Positions 25,795-33,807 of a DNA stretch of 64,000 nucleotides are shown piece by piece. The notes beneath the pieces were generated by a model, which had not been told where the DNA came from, did no database searches, and saw only the letters and a list, made by a program, of their open reading frames with translations. Location: NCBI RefSeq assembly GCF_947500065.1, contig NZ_CANMQT010000011.1, positions 1-64,000 on the forward strand. Reading direction: 5' to 3'. The position numbers and the translations under genes are program-made. Positions within the stretch are counted from its first letter, which is position 1. Every line of letters starts with the position of its first letter. Origin of the DNA: an uncultured Aquimarina sp. Lineage in GTDB: Bacteria > Bacteroidota > Bacteroidia > Flavobacteriales > Flavobacteriaceae.

Positions 25795-25939
25795 TACGTA
25801 AGTTTTGGATAAGAAAATGAAATCAAAAGTGTAAACCTATGATTTTGATCATATTGTGTTTTTTTTTGGAACTTTTTAAAGAAATTTTTAAAGTATAATT
25901 GCAATCAAATTTGTTTAGAATTAGAATGTCATTTACATT

Positions 25940-26863
25940 TTAATATTGGATTTCGTAGTAATTCAATACTCTTATGGCTCTCAACGTATTCCAACGACTG
26001 GGTCGTCCTGCTTTTTCCATGTCAAAATGAGTTTGTCCAGGATGTTTAGCTTGTACATTCCAGGTACCATTTTTATTTTGCTTATTCAATAGAGCATCAA
26101 CAGAAGGTTGCATTCTTTCGTCCCATTCAGTTTTTGAATATTGAAAATAATCCAATGCACTAAGTATATCATACCGCCATCTTCTGGGATAAGACAATCT
26201 CAAAAAATCTTTATTAATGATTTCGCCCGTCCTATCTGAAATATACAATTGATGAAGTAGTATAAACTCCTTGGATGATTGTATGGCCTTCTTCACTTCA
26301 TCTAATCGATATGAATATCCATTATATTCATATTCGGTAAAGCCTTCTAAAACTGAAAGTGTAGTATGCAGAGAACTGTGTCTTGCGCCAGATCGATTTA
26401 ACCTACAATTGAAACCCCCATCAAGCATTAGTTCTTGTAACTGGCAATCAATTACAGATTTCAAATGATATTCTTCCGTCTTAAAATAACTGGCATAATT
26501 TAGAAACATACCATTGATACAGCCATCACTTTTTTTTGCCATCGGATATATCCCTCTATCAGCAGCTTTACATTCTTTTGCGATTTTATCTATAGATTCT
26601 TTTATTAGTTGATTATCGGTCGAAACGCATAGGTTTCTGAGATCAATTAGAGTGTAATGCGAAGAGGTCCATTTGGGTTGATAGAAGGCTTTACCCCAAT
26701 GACCTTTTGAATTTCGTTTGGATAAAAATTGAGCTCCCCAACCTTCTTGATGTATTCTATTTCTTAGATCTTCACGTTCTGTCGATAACACGTCACGATA
26801 GGTTTGGTATTGTATAGATACATCTCCTTCTAAAAGCCATTGTATGATTTCTTCATTATTCAT
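25940..26863 (-). CDS. terpenoid-cyclase/prenyltransferase-fold protein
   Basis: This 307-residue soluble helical protein contains repeats of the alpha-alpha barrel type found in squalene cyclases and prenyltransferases, including DGGFNCRLNRSGARHSSLHTTLSVLEG near 148-175, a DILSALDYF segment and a final NKNGTWNVQ motif (QW-like). No catalytic Asp-rich motif was identified, so an enzymatic role is not assured. It is co-transcribed with the acetyltransferase gene 8 bp upstream. Confidence 0.6.
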   Translation of the reverse strand: MNNEEIIQWLLEGDVSIQYQTYRDVLSTEREDLRNRIHQEGWGAQFLSKRNSKGHWGKAFYQPKWTSSHYTLIDLRNLCVSTDNQLIKESIDKIAKECKAADRGIYPMAKKSDGCINGMFLNYASYFKTEEYHLKSVIDCQLQELMLDGGFNCRLNRSGARHSSLHTTLSVLEGFTEYEYNGYSYRLDEVKKAIQSSKEFILLHQLYISDRTGEIINKDFLRLSYPRRWRYDILSALDYFQYSKTEWDERMQPSVDALLNKQNKNGTWNVQAKHPGQTHFDMEKAGRPSRWNTLRAIRVLNYYEIQY

Positions 26864-26871
26864 TTTGTGTT

Positions 26872-27633
26872 TTATTGAAGAGTAATGAAACGGTCAAAAT
26901 ATTTTTCATTCAGAATATGCTGAGTTACAAATTTTCCATTATAAAAGATGCTATAAATGGTATGAGGAACGAAATGGTTTTGTGCTTTTTCACGAGTATC
27001 CAGCTTCGTAATTTGAAGTTTTATTCCTTTGCTTTCAGCAACTCTTTTTAATTCTACATGTGTGTAATATTCTGTGAATGGACATGCATTTGTGTAATAA
27101 ACGCTTAATCCATCCTTGATATCACATACCCCATTTTTTGCAATGGTTTTAAATTTTGGTATTGGAGCATTCTTTTTGAATGGTTTGTACCATAATTCAA
27201 AATAAGGTTTTGCTGTATCGCACAATTCAAACTCTTGTTTCTGAAAGAACTTCTTTTCAGACATAAAAGGTTGTTTTTTATTTGCAACCACTACTACGAT
27301 TCCATTCATTTCCTTAGCATCTTGCACGCATTCCTGATACAAAGCTTTACCGTGTCCATGGTTTTTGTATTTACCCGAAACCCAGAAGCAATTGATAAGC
27401 ATGTAATTGGGTGCATCAATCGGAACCCATCCTTTTTCAGCGGGTGAATATTCAATAAATACTTTTCCTCTTACATCTAGTTTTTTGAATACATAACCCT
27501 CTTTAAACTGTTTTTTTAACCATTCTTTTTTTGCATTGTAACCATCCGCACTTTTTTTATCTGAAATTGCACAACAGATGTGCTCTTCAGCAATATTTTC
27601 TTCTGTAAGCTGTTTGATGCTGAGTGTTTCCAT
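26872..27633 (-). CDS. GNAT acetyltransferase with YoaP-like C-terminal domain
   Basis: This 253-residue protein has a GNAT fold at the N-terminus (acetyl-CoA loop region NHGHGKALYQECV near 93-106) and a C-terminal YoaP-like domain containing YYTNACPFTEYY near 185, a thioredoxin-like Cys region. ATG 27633 is chosen; the longer frame from 27663 starts next to the -7 element and its codons would precede the predicted transcript. It leads an operon with the terpenoid-cyclase-fold gene under the shared operator. Substrate unknown. Confidence 0.75.
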   Translation of the reverse strand: METLSIKQLTEENIAEEHICCAISDKKSADGYNAKKEWLKKQFKEGYVFKKLDVRGKVFIEYSPAEKGWVPIDAPNYMLINCFWVSGKYKNHGHGKALYQECVQDAKEMNGIVVVVANKKQPFMSEKKFFQKQEFELCDTAKPYFELWYKPFKKNAPIPKFKTIAKNGVCDIKDGLSVYYTNACPFTEYYTHVELKRVAESKGIKLQITKLDTREKAQNHFVPHTIYSIFYNGKFVTQHILNEKYFDRFITLQ

Positions 27634-27664
27634 TTTTATAACTTTTAGATCGTAAATGCCCAAA

Positions 27665-27707
27665 TAAATATACTGCCAAAACCAAATTTAAAAGATGATA
27701 ATTGTCA
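27665..27707 (-). promoter_or_regulatory. Crp/Fnr-type operator plus -7 element, GNAT operon promoter
   Basis: Dyad TGATAATTGTCA (27696-27707 on plus) followed on the minus strand after 23 nt by TATATTTA (27672-27665; five of six positions). Confidence 0.75.
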
Positions 27708-27776
27708 TTGCGCCAGAGCAACCGAAAAGATAATTTTAGAAGGCTTTTGTTAGAAGAACTACTGAAAGTTTATTAT

Positions 27777-27820
27777 GTAACAAGAGTTACTGTAATTGAC
27801 ATAACCATAAAGTAATTTAG
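27777..27820 (+). promoter_or_regulatory. second operator type GTAAC-N4-GTTAC plus -7 element, peroxiredoxin promoter
   Basis: Perfect dyad GTAACAAGAGTTAC at 27777-27790. Its centre lies 29.5 nt from the T of TAATTTAG (27813-27820), the same geometry as the TGAY-N4-RTCA promoters but with a different half-site. Confidence 0.65.
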
Positions 27821-27879
27821 GGGTGTACAAGGAATATCTATTTCTAATTAGTATAACTTTTAAAAAAAATTAAAGAATC

Positions 27880-28545
27880 ATGGAAACAACAGACATAGAA
27901 ATGAATATCATGCCAAGAATAGGAGATGATGCACCGGATTTTGAAGCGGTAACTACACATGGTAAACTAAGGTTTTCTGAATTTGCTGAAGGAAAGTGGG
28001 TAGTATTGTTTTCCCATCCTGCAGATTTTACTCCTGTATGTACTACAGAATTAAGTGGTTTTGCGGAACGTAGTAAAGAATTCGAAAATTTGAATACGAA
28101 ACTCATTGGATTGAGTATTGACAGTATTCATTCTCATTTGGCTTGGGTAAATAATGTATTGGAGAAAACGAAAGTATATTTAGATTTTCCAATCATAGCC
28201 GATATTGATATGAAGGTAGCCAAATTATATGGTATGCTACAACCCAATGAAAGTGAAACAGCAGCTGTAAGAGCCGTATTTTTTATAGATCCATATCAAA
28301 AAATTAGACTTATCATGTATTATCCATTAAATGTGGGGCGTAATATGGATGAAATCCTTAGAGCACTGGAAGCGTTACAGATTTCGGATAAATATAAGGT
28401 TGCTTTGCCTTTAAATTGGAGAAAAGGAGATAAAGTAATTGTTCCACCACCAAAAACCTTAGCAGAAATGGAAGACAGGATTCGGGACGAATCTTGCGAA
28501 AAAGTAGACTTTTATCTGGCCAGAAAAGATTTGAAGTTGGATTGA
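27880..28545 (+). CDS. 1-Cys-type peroxiredoxin (Prx6 group)
   Basis: This 221-residue protein has the peroxidatic cysteine C54 in HPADFTPVCTTELSG and the long C-terminal domain of Prx6-type enzymes, with a further Cys at about 206. It reduces hydrogen peroxide and organic hydroperoxides. It is monocistronic and preceded by a GTAAC-N4-GTTAC operator also found before the sulfite oxidase operon, so peroxide defence and sulfite oxidation seem co-regulated. Confidence 0.92.
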   Translation: METTDIEMNIMPRIGDDAPDFEAVTTHGKLRFSEFAEGKWVVLFSHPADFTPVCTTELSGFAERSKEFENLNTKLIGLSIDSIHSHLAWVNNVLEKTKVYLDFPIIADIDMKVAKLYGMLQPNESETAAVRAVFFIDPYQKIRLIMYYPLNVGRNMDEILRALEALQISDKYKVALPLNWRKGDKVIVPPPKTLAEMEDRIRDESCEKVDFYLARKDLKLD

Positions 28546-28604
28546 TATTGTTTTTTCGTTTTCACCTTACATAATCTATCTGTTATTTCTTAAAATCTAT
28601 TATT

Positions 28605-28648
28605 GTAACTTTTGTTACCGAAACAAGCTTTAAAAAAGTCTAAATTTA
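28605..28648 (+). promoter_or_regulatory. second operator type GTAAC-N4-GTTAC plus -7 element, sulfite oxidase operon promoter
   Basis: Perfect dyad GTAACTTTTGTTAC at 28605-28618. Its centre lies 29.5 nt from the T of TAAATTTA (28641-28648). Confidence 0.68.
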
Positions 28649-28682
28649 AAGATTTTAAGCACTAATTTGTATTTTATTCAAA

Positions 28683-29903
28683 ATGGAAAGACGAGATTTT
28701 GTTAAGAAAGCAGCTTTGGGTGTATCGGCTGCAATCGCTGGAGTACATATAGTTTTTGCTGATGTAATGCCTAAAGGATATGAACCTCTGCTACATCAGG
28801 ATCCAGATCCATTTAAGCTTTTCGGCAAAGATAAAGAGATGGTCGTTCTTAATGATAAGCCATGGAATATTGAGGCTAAAGCTCATTTATTGGATGATAA
28901 GGTCACACCTAATAAATATATGTTTGTTAGAAATAATGGTCTCATTCCCGAAAATATTGATGTAAATAGTTGGACGCTTACCATTGACGGAGAATCTGTA
29001 AAACAGAAGAAAATATATACACTTTCTGAATTGAAGTCAAAATTCAAACAATATACATATCAACTTACCCTAGAATGTGGAGGTAATGGACGTAGTGAAT
29101 TTGATCCTCCTGCAAAAGGAAATCAATGGACTGTTGGCGCAGTGTCTTGTGCAGAATGGACAGGAGTTAGGTTAAGAGATGTCTTGGAGGATGCAGGTAT
29201 AAAAGATACTGCTGTTTATATTGGATATCATGCTGCTGATAGACATTTGAGTGGAGATCCTGATAAGGAACCAATATCACGTGGTGCGCCTATGAGAAAA
29301 GCGCTACAGGATGAAACATTATTGGCGTTTAAGATGAATGGAGAGGATATTCCGTTGGCTCATGGATACCCACTACGATTAGTAGCGGGTGGATGGCCAG
29401 CTTCGGTTTCAGGTAAATGGGTAAACAGCATCAGCATTCGGGATAAAATACATGACGGCACTAAAATGACAGGCACTGCATATCGAGTTCCCTGTAATCC
29501 TGTTGCACCAGGTGAAAAGGTAAAGGATGAGGATATGTGCATTATAGAATCTATGCCAGTGAAATCATTAATAACCTATCCCAAATCAGGAGCAATAATT
29601 AATAAAGGGAAAAAATTGAAGATTAGAGGACATGCCTGGGCAGGAGAACTAGAAGTGGCTAAAATGGAATACTCTATTGATTTTGGGAGTACCTGGATGA
29701 AATGTTCTGTAGAAAAACCAGCCAATCGATTAGCGTGGCAGCATTTTTCGGCTACAGTTGACTTTCCAAAGAAAGGGTATTATGAAGTATGGGCGAGAGC
29801 AACAGATACAAGAAGAGGAAGTCAACCAATGATTTTACCCGGTTGGAACCCAAAAGGATATCTTAATAATGCTTGTCATCGTATTGCTGTAAAAGTTAAG
29901 TAA
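28683..29903 (+). CDS. periplasmic sulfite oxidase, molybdopterin-dependent
   Basis: This 406-residue protein begins with a twin-arginine-type signal (R3-R4, RRDFVKKAALGVSAAIAG), implying folded export after molybdopterin loading. The SUOX-type oxidoreductase domain contains LTLECGGNGRSEF and the molybdenum-ligand cysteine C156 in AVSCAEWTG; a C-terminal Mo-co dimerisation domain follows (about 290-405). It would oxidise sulfite to sulfate and pass electrons to the cytochrome encoded next (adjacent start). A rhodanese and a fatty-acid hydroxylase-type gene follow in the same operon. Confidence 0.92.
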   Translation: MERRDFVKKAALGVSAAIAGVHIVFADVMPKGYEPLLHQDPDPFKLFGKDKEMVVLNDKPWNIEAKAHLLDDKVTPNKYMFVRNNGLIPENIDVNSWTLTIDGESVKQKKIYTLSELKSKFKQYTYQLTLECGGNGRSEFDPPAKGNQWTVGAVSCAEWTGVRLRDVLEDAGIKDTAVYIGYHAADRHLSGDPDKEPISRGAPMRKALQDETLLAFKMNGEDIPLAHGYPLRLVAGGWPASVSGKWVNSISIRDKIHDGTKMTGTAYRVPCNPVAPGEKVKDEDMCIIESMPVKSLITYPKSGAIINKGKKLKIRGHAWAGELEVAKMEYSIDFGSTWMKCSVEKPANRLAWQHFSATVDFPKKGYYEVWARATDTRRGSQPMILPGWNPKGYLNNACHRIAVKVK

Positions 29904-30377
29904 ATGGAGAAAGAAGAGCAATTTAGATATCAAGCCAAAATCATTTATCGGCTTATGGTAATCGTTTTTTCTATGGTTGGATTGGTTACCGTTACAGGAA
30001 TTTATTTAATTACAGATCCCACATTATCAGTGTTTAAGAAAACTACACCAGAATCATTATATATACTAACTGAGGAAGATGAGGAAAGAATAGAGAATGG
30101 AATACATCTAAGAACGGGATTAATTGAAGCAGAAGGGTTGATGGAAGTAGTGAACAATTGTACTAATTGTCATTCATCAAAACTGGTCATACAAAATCGA
30201 ATGAATAAAGAAAGATGGATCGCTACGATACGATGGATGCAGGAAACACAAAACCTTTGGGATCTTGGAGGGAATGAAGACATTATAGTGAGCTATCTTG
30301 TTACCAATTATCCTCCTGGTAAAAAAGGAAGAAGAGAAATATTAACCAATATAGAATGGTATGATTTACAGGAATAG
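29904..30377 (+). CDS. membrane-anchored monohaem cytochrome c
   Basis: This 157-residue protein has one N-terminal membrane helix (about 16-37) and a periplasmic domain with one haem motif (C86, C89, H90 in CTNCHSS). It starts directly after the sulfite oxidase stop and is most likely its electron acceptor, feeding the cytochrome pool. Similar sorB-like cytochromes accompany sulfite oxidases elsewhere. Its end overlaps the next gene by 17 bp. Confidence 0.85.
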   Translation: MEKEEQFRYQAKIIYRLMVIVFSMVGLVTVTGIYLITDPTLSVFKKTTPESLYILTEEDEERIENGIHLRTGLIEAEGLMEVVNNCTNCHSSKLVIQNRMNKERWIATIRWMQETQNLWDLGGNEDIIVSYLVTNYPPGKKGRREILTNIEWYDLQE

Positions 30378-31332
30378 TATAATTATTATGTTAGGAGTAT
30401 TTATACTTTCTTGTAATAAATCTAAAGAAAAAATTCAGGAAAAATTTACTCCTGAAATTGAAATCAATACAAAAAGGTATTATAGTTCGGAACATCTTAT
30501 TGAAGCAGAAGAGTTGTTTTCACTCTTGGAAAAGGAAAATATAAAAGTAATAGATTTCAGGAAAGAACAGAACTACAATAAAGAACATATTAGTGGTGCT
30601 ATAAATATTTGGCGAACTGATATTGAAGATAAATCGTACCCTTATAAAGGGATGATGGCCAAAAGGCAACAAATTGAAGCATTATTTAGTAAATTAGGAA
30701 TTACTAATAAGGACACATTGATACTATATGATGATCGAGGGGCCTGTGATGCAGCTCGTTTATGGTGGGTATTAAAGAATTATGATTTTGAATCTGTAAA
30801 ACTGTTAAATGGTGGTTTGAAAGCTTGGAAAAAAGTAGAAGGACCTACTAATGATGAAAAAGTATCTACTATTACATCAAATTTTAAACTTCCAGAGGAT
30901 GGTTCCTTTAGATTATGGATTGGTAAAGAGGAGACTAACAATATACTTACTTCAGGTAAAAATCATATTATTCTAGATACCCGAAATATGGAAGAGTTTA
31001 GTGGAGAAAGACAAAAAATTGGAGCAACTAAAGCAGGCAAGATTCCTAATAGTATACTAATTGATTGGGCTGTGGCGATTGATTATAATGGAACACAAAA
31101 GTTTAAATCTTTTGATCAATTAGAACAGATATACAGTAGAATGGCAGTGTCAAAAAACGATGCGATAATTACGTATTGTCACAGTGGTGTTCGATCAGCG
31201 CATACTACCTTTGTGCTAACTGAGTTGCTCGGGTACAAAAACGTAAAAAACTATGATGGTTCATGGGTAGAATGGAGCTATTTTGATGAGCTACCTTATG
31301 AACAAGATAGTGTAACAACAATAAAAAGATAG
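30361..31332 (+). CDS. two-domain rhodanese sulfurtransferase lipoprotein
   Basis: This 323-residue protein has a lipoprotein-like signal (IIIMLGVFILSC) and two rhodanese domains. The first, around LYDDRGACDAARLWW, lacks a standard active loop; the second has the catalytic Cys C273 in CHSGVRSAH. It would transfer sulfane sulfur, plausibly from thiosulfate with release of sulfite for the oxidase encoded upstream. The start at 30361 overlaps the cytochrome gene; an internal ATG at 30388 would shorten the signal. Confidence 0.88.
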   Translation: MIYRNSIIIMLGVFILSCNKSKEKIQEKFTPEIEINTKRYYSSEHLIEAEELFSLLEKENIKVIDFRKEQNYNKEHISGAINIWRTDIEDKSYPYKGMMAKRQQIEALFSKLGITNKDTLILYDDRGACDAARLWWVLKNYDFESVKLLNGGLKAWKKVEGPTNDEKVSTITSNFKLPEDGSFRLWIGKEETNNILTSGKNHIILDTRNMEEFSGERQKIGATKAGKIPNSILIDWAVAIDYNGTQKFKSFDQLEQIYSRMAVSKNDAIITYCHSGVRSAHTTFVLTELLGYKNVKNYDGSWVEWSYFDELPYEQDSVTTIKR

Positions 31333-31334
31333 TT

Positions 31335-32216
31335 ATGGAAAAGTATATCAAAGCATTTACAGATGCTTTTATGAATAATATTGAATGGACCTGGAGCTCC
31401 ATCGTATTCGATGTTCCTTGGTATACCAATTATTTTTGGGGTCTTATAGTAATTTCCTTGTTTGTTTGGGGATTAGAAATAGCATTTCCCTGGAGAAAAG
31501 AACAATCCATTTTTAGAAAAGACTTTTGGTTAGATGGGTTTTATATGTTTTTTAATTTTTTCGTTTTCGCGATTGTAATTAGTGGTTTTTATCAATTATT
31601 AGGAGTGTTTTTTGGTGATGTAGGAATTTCGGCAAAAAGTTTAACGGTTATTGATATATCAGCTTTACCAAAATGGGCCCAATTGATTGTCTTTTTTATC
31701 ATATTGGATTTCGTACAATGGTTTACGCATGTGCTGTTACATAAATATCCATTCCTTTGGAAATTTCATAAGATTCATCATTCTGTTAAAGAAATGGGGT
31801 TTGCTGCGCATTTGCGTTACCACTGGATGGAAAATATATTCTATAAACCCTTAAAAACGATTGGAGTGATGATTCTGGGTGGCTTTGAACCGGAACAAGC
31901 CTATATAGTACATTTTTTGGCGATAGCGATAGGTCATTTTAATCACGCCAATATTAAGATTACGTGGGGACCACTAAAGTATATTCTTAATAACCCAGTA
32001 ATGCATCTATATCATCATTCGTATGTGTTACCTAAAGATTCTTATGGGGTGAATTTCGGTATTAGTTTGAGTCTTTGGGATTATGTTTTCAAAACGAATT
32101 ATATCCCCGAAGATAGTGGTACTATTGAAATTGGTTTTCCAGGAGAAGAGAAAGTGCCTAAAAGCTTTTTTGGTCAACTTATTTACGGTTTTGGAAAATC
32201 GAAACAACAAAAATAA
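31335..32216 (+). CDS. fatty acid hydroxylase/sterol desaturase family membrane protein
   Basis: This 293-residue protein has four or more membrane helices and the di-iron histidine clusters of this superfamily: HVLLHKYPFLWKFHKIHH, HFNHANI and HLYHHS. It would hydroxylate or desaturate a lipid using O2. It starts 2 bp after the rhodanese gene as the last gene of the sulfite oxidase operon. What a lipid oxygenase does there is unclear; the substrate is unknown. Confidence 0.88.
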   Translation: MEKYIKAFTDAFMNNIEWTWSSIVFDVPWYTNYFWGLIVISLFVWGLEIAFPWRKEQSIFRKDFWLDGFYMFFNFFVFAIVISGFYQLLGVFFGDVGISAKSLTVIDISALPKWAQLIVFFIILDFVQWFTHVLLHKYPFLWKFHKIHHSVKEMGFAAHLRYHWMENIFYKPLKTIGVMILGGFEPEQAYIVHFLAIAIGHFNHANIKITWGPLKYILNNPVMHLYHHSYVLPKDSYGVNFGISLSLWDYVFKTNYIPEDSGTIEIGFPGEEKVPKSFFGQLIYGFGKSKQQK

Positions 32217-32264
32217 TATAGAAATATACCAACTTTTATAATCTTCTTCGTACTTATACATCAG

Positions 32265-32307
32265 TGACGAATGTCATTGGTATTTGCTCTATTCTGACTT
32301 AACTTGA
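32265..32307 (+). promoter_or_regulatory. Crp/Fnr-type operator plus weak -7 element, lipoprotein promoter
   Basis: Perfect dyad TGACGAATGTCA at 32265-32276, 23 nt, then TAACTTGA (32300-32307; TA and the first two T are conserved). Confidence 0.65.
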
Positions 32308-32331
32308 AAGTAGTAAACAAATTCAGAAAAG

Positions 32332-32796
32332 ATGAAAAAATATAAGTTTTATATAGGATTCCTTATAGTAGCAAGTTTATTTGTATTAGAAAGTTGTGGG
32401 CCGGTTATTATCTCATCAAGATCCGATACTCCACCACCGCCTTGGTTTTATCCTAACAGGGTAGAAATGGTGCGTTATGTATATTTTCCTGATTATATGA
32501 TTTATTATGATTTATCTTTAAGAAATTATAGATATCTGGATAATGGCATGTGGATAACGGTTAGTGTACTTCCTCCTAGATATAATAACATTAACTTAAG
32601 AAGATCGCGTTATGTAAGAATACGGGATTATTATGGCGATAATATCCGAAGTTATCATAGAGATAATAGAAGTAGATATAACAGAAGCAGAACCACAAGG
32701 AGTAGAAGTACGACAACCAGAAATCGAGGAACAAGAACCAATAATACAACAAGAAGTAGAAGTACTAGAAGCAGGGATACAACAAGGGTATATTAA
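32332..32796 (+). CDS. Arg/Ser/Thr-rich small lipoprotein
   Basis: This 154-residue protein has a lipoprotein signal (VASLFVLESC, lipobox Cys near 22), a globular Tyr-rich middle (about 40-95) and a low-complexity C-terminus rich in Arg, Ser, Thr and Asn (about 105-154). No family is recognised. It should be attached to the inner or outer membrane. The basic tail could bind polyanions, but this is speculation. It is under the shared operator and converges on the DUF302 gene 13 bp away. Confidence 0.6.
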   Translation: MKKYKFYIGFLIVASLFVLESCGPVIISSRSDTPPPPWFYPNRVEMVRYVYFPDYMIYYDLSLRNYRYLDNGMWITVSVLPPRYNNINLRRSRYVRIRDYYGDNIRSYHRDNRSRYNRSRTTRSRSTTTRNRGTRTNNTTRSRSTRSRDTTRVY

Positions 32797-32809
32797 TAGG
32801 AAATGTTTT

Positions 32810-33202
32810 TTAGTCTAAATTTTTTATGACTCTTTTTAGCTTGCCTTTTATTTCTTTAGCTATTCCAGCTAAATTTTTATTCTCTACAGAAACCATAGAG
32901 GCTGCAGGATCTACTGCTGATATTTCTATTGTTCCCTTTTCTTTTTCCTGCACAATCACATTACAGGGAAGCATAGTACCAATTTTATCCTCTGCTTGTA
33001 GTGCTTCATAAGCAAAAGGAGGATTACAAGCTCCCAAAATCATATAATTATAAAAATCGACATTCAGTTTTTTCTTTAATGTAGCTTTCATGTCTATTTC
33101 TGTTAAAACTCCAAAGCCTTCATTTTTAAGTTCATGTGTAACTCTTGCAATGGCTTTTTCGAAAGTTGTGTTTTTAAGGGATTTATTAAGATAATATTTC
33201 AT
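32810..33202 (-). CDS. DUF302 family protein
   Basis: This 130-residue protein matches DUF302: a helix with LKNEGFGVLTEIDMKATLKKKL, the NYMILGACNPPFAYEALQAEDKIGTMLPCNVIVQE core with conserved cysteines, and a closing helix. The function is not established. Such genes are frequent in anaerobic and metal-stress gene sets. The gene is monocistronic with its own copy of the shared operator promoter. Confidence 0.85.
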   Translation of the reverse strand: MKYYLNKSLKNTTFEKAIARVTHELKNEGFGVLTEIDMKATLKKKLNVDFYNYMILGACNPPFAYEALQAEDKIGTMLPCNVIVQEKEKGTIEISAVDPAASMVSVENKNLAGIAKEIKGKLKRVIKNLD

Positions 33203-33234
33203 TTCTAGAGTGTTTAATGATTTGATAAGCTAGA

Positions 33235-33277
33235 TCAATGTAATTGTTTTTAGAGTAAAATGAAATGATAAATATCA
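33235..33277 (-). promoter_or_regulatory. Crp/Fnr-type operator plus weak -7 element, DUF302 promoter
   Basis: Dyad TGATAAATATCA (33266-33277 on plus), read on minus, followed after 23 nt by TACATTGA (33242-33235). Confidence 0.68.
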
Positions 33278-33323
33278 CGGATGAGACTTGTAATTAAGCT
33301 TCTAGATATTTTTTATAAAAACA

Positions 33324-33353
33324 GAAACAGGTAAGCGTAAACTTACCTGTTTC
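33324..33353 (-). terminator. strong intrinsic terminator of the candidate minus-strand RNA
   Basis: Perfect 12-bp stem GAAACAGGTAAG/CTTACCTGTTTC with a 6-nt loop. On the minus strand it is followed by a T-rich tract, so it should terminate minus-strand transcription coming from the promoter at 33746-33788. Confidence 0.8.
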
Positions 33354-33463
33354 CAACAAAGAAATTAATTCTATTTTTCGATACGATTACCTTCAATGTT
33401 CCATTTATTACTAAATATCGAAATCAGGTTATTTTCCTGAAAGAATGTCGTCAATTTCTCCGT

Positions 33464-33550
33464 TTAAGTTGCTGCTGTCTTGCAACAATAGCAACCTGTT
33501 CTTTTGCTATGAAAGATAGAAAAAGAGATGCCGAAGTATCCCTGTTTCAT
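33464..33550 (-). CDS. possible 28-residue cysteine-rich leader peptide
   Basis: ATG at 33550 starts the frame MKQGYFGISFSIFHSKRTG followed by CYCCKTAAT and a stop. Three cysteines near the end resemble amino-acid-sensing leader peptides. It lies within the predicted minus-strand transcript upstream of its terminator. No ribosome-binding site is evident, and coding is unproven. Confidence 0.3.
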   Translation of the reverse strand: MKQGYFGISFSIFHSKRTGCYCCKTAAT

Positions 33551-33745
33551 AAAAGATATTAAGAATATGATCAAACTATAATTGAATCCTAAAACGACAC
33601 CTCATTACTAAAGTGATTCTAGAGCTTACCATACAGTTTGAAAATATCTCTAATATCTTCTAAGGGTTTTTATCATATTGCTACAATAAAATAACCTGTT
33701 TTTTAACTAATCATTATACTAAAGAACTATTATTTAACTACCATA

Positions 33746-33788
33746 CGAAAGTAGCTCGTTTGGTGATCATTAAATATGACAAATATCA
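33746..33788 (-). promoter_or_regulatory. Crp/Fnr-type operator plus -7 element reading into a gene-free region
   Basis: Dyad TGACAAATATCA (33777-33788 on plus), read on minus, followed after 23 nt by TACTTTCG (33753-33746; five of six positions). Transcription would start near 33739, heading away from the raiA/hpf gene, with no conventional gene for over 500 bp. Confidence 0.7.
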
Positions 33789-33807
33789 GTTTTTAGATTT
33801 TTTAACT

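Larger units (their letters stand above)
33310..33739 (-). ncRNA. candidate operator-controlled small RNA or orphan leader transcript
   Basis: The 605-bp gap 33203-33807 has no ORF over 60 codons, yet contains a promoter of the shared type reading on the minus strand (operator 33777-33788) and a strong terminator at 33324-33353. The predicted transcript is about 420 nt. It contains a 28-codon frame at 33550-33464 ending in GCYCCKTAAT, and local hairpins such as TCAGG/CCTGA near 33421-33440. It could be a regulatory RNA analogous to FnrS, a Cys-rich leader peptide/attenuator that has lost its gene, or a small mRNA. Confidence 0.5.

Noticed and set aside
25840..25851. TGATTTTGATCA dyad upstream of the ytfI-like gene
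   Set aside because: The flanking T is present, but the expected -7 position reads TTTCTTAT, which does not fit. It is left out of the regulon pending expression data.
32690..32780. Short repeats rich in AGAAGTAGA-like units
   Set aside because: These are codons of the Arg/Ser/Thr-rich tail of the lipoprotein, with no spacer-repeat structure, so not a CRISPR array.
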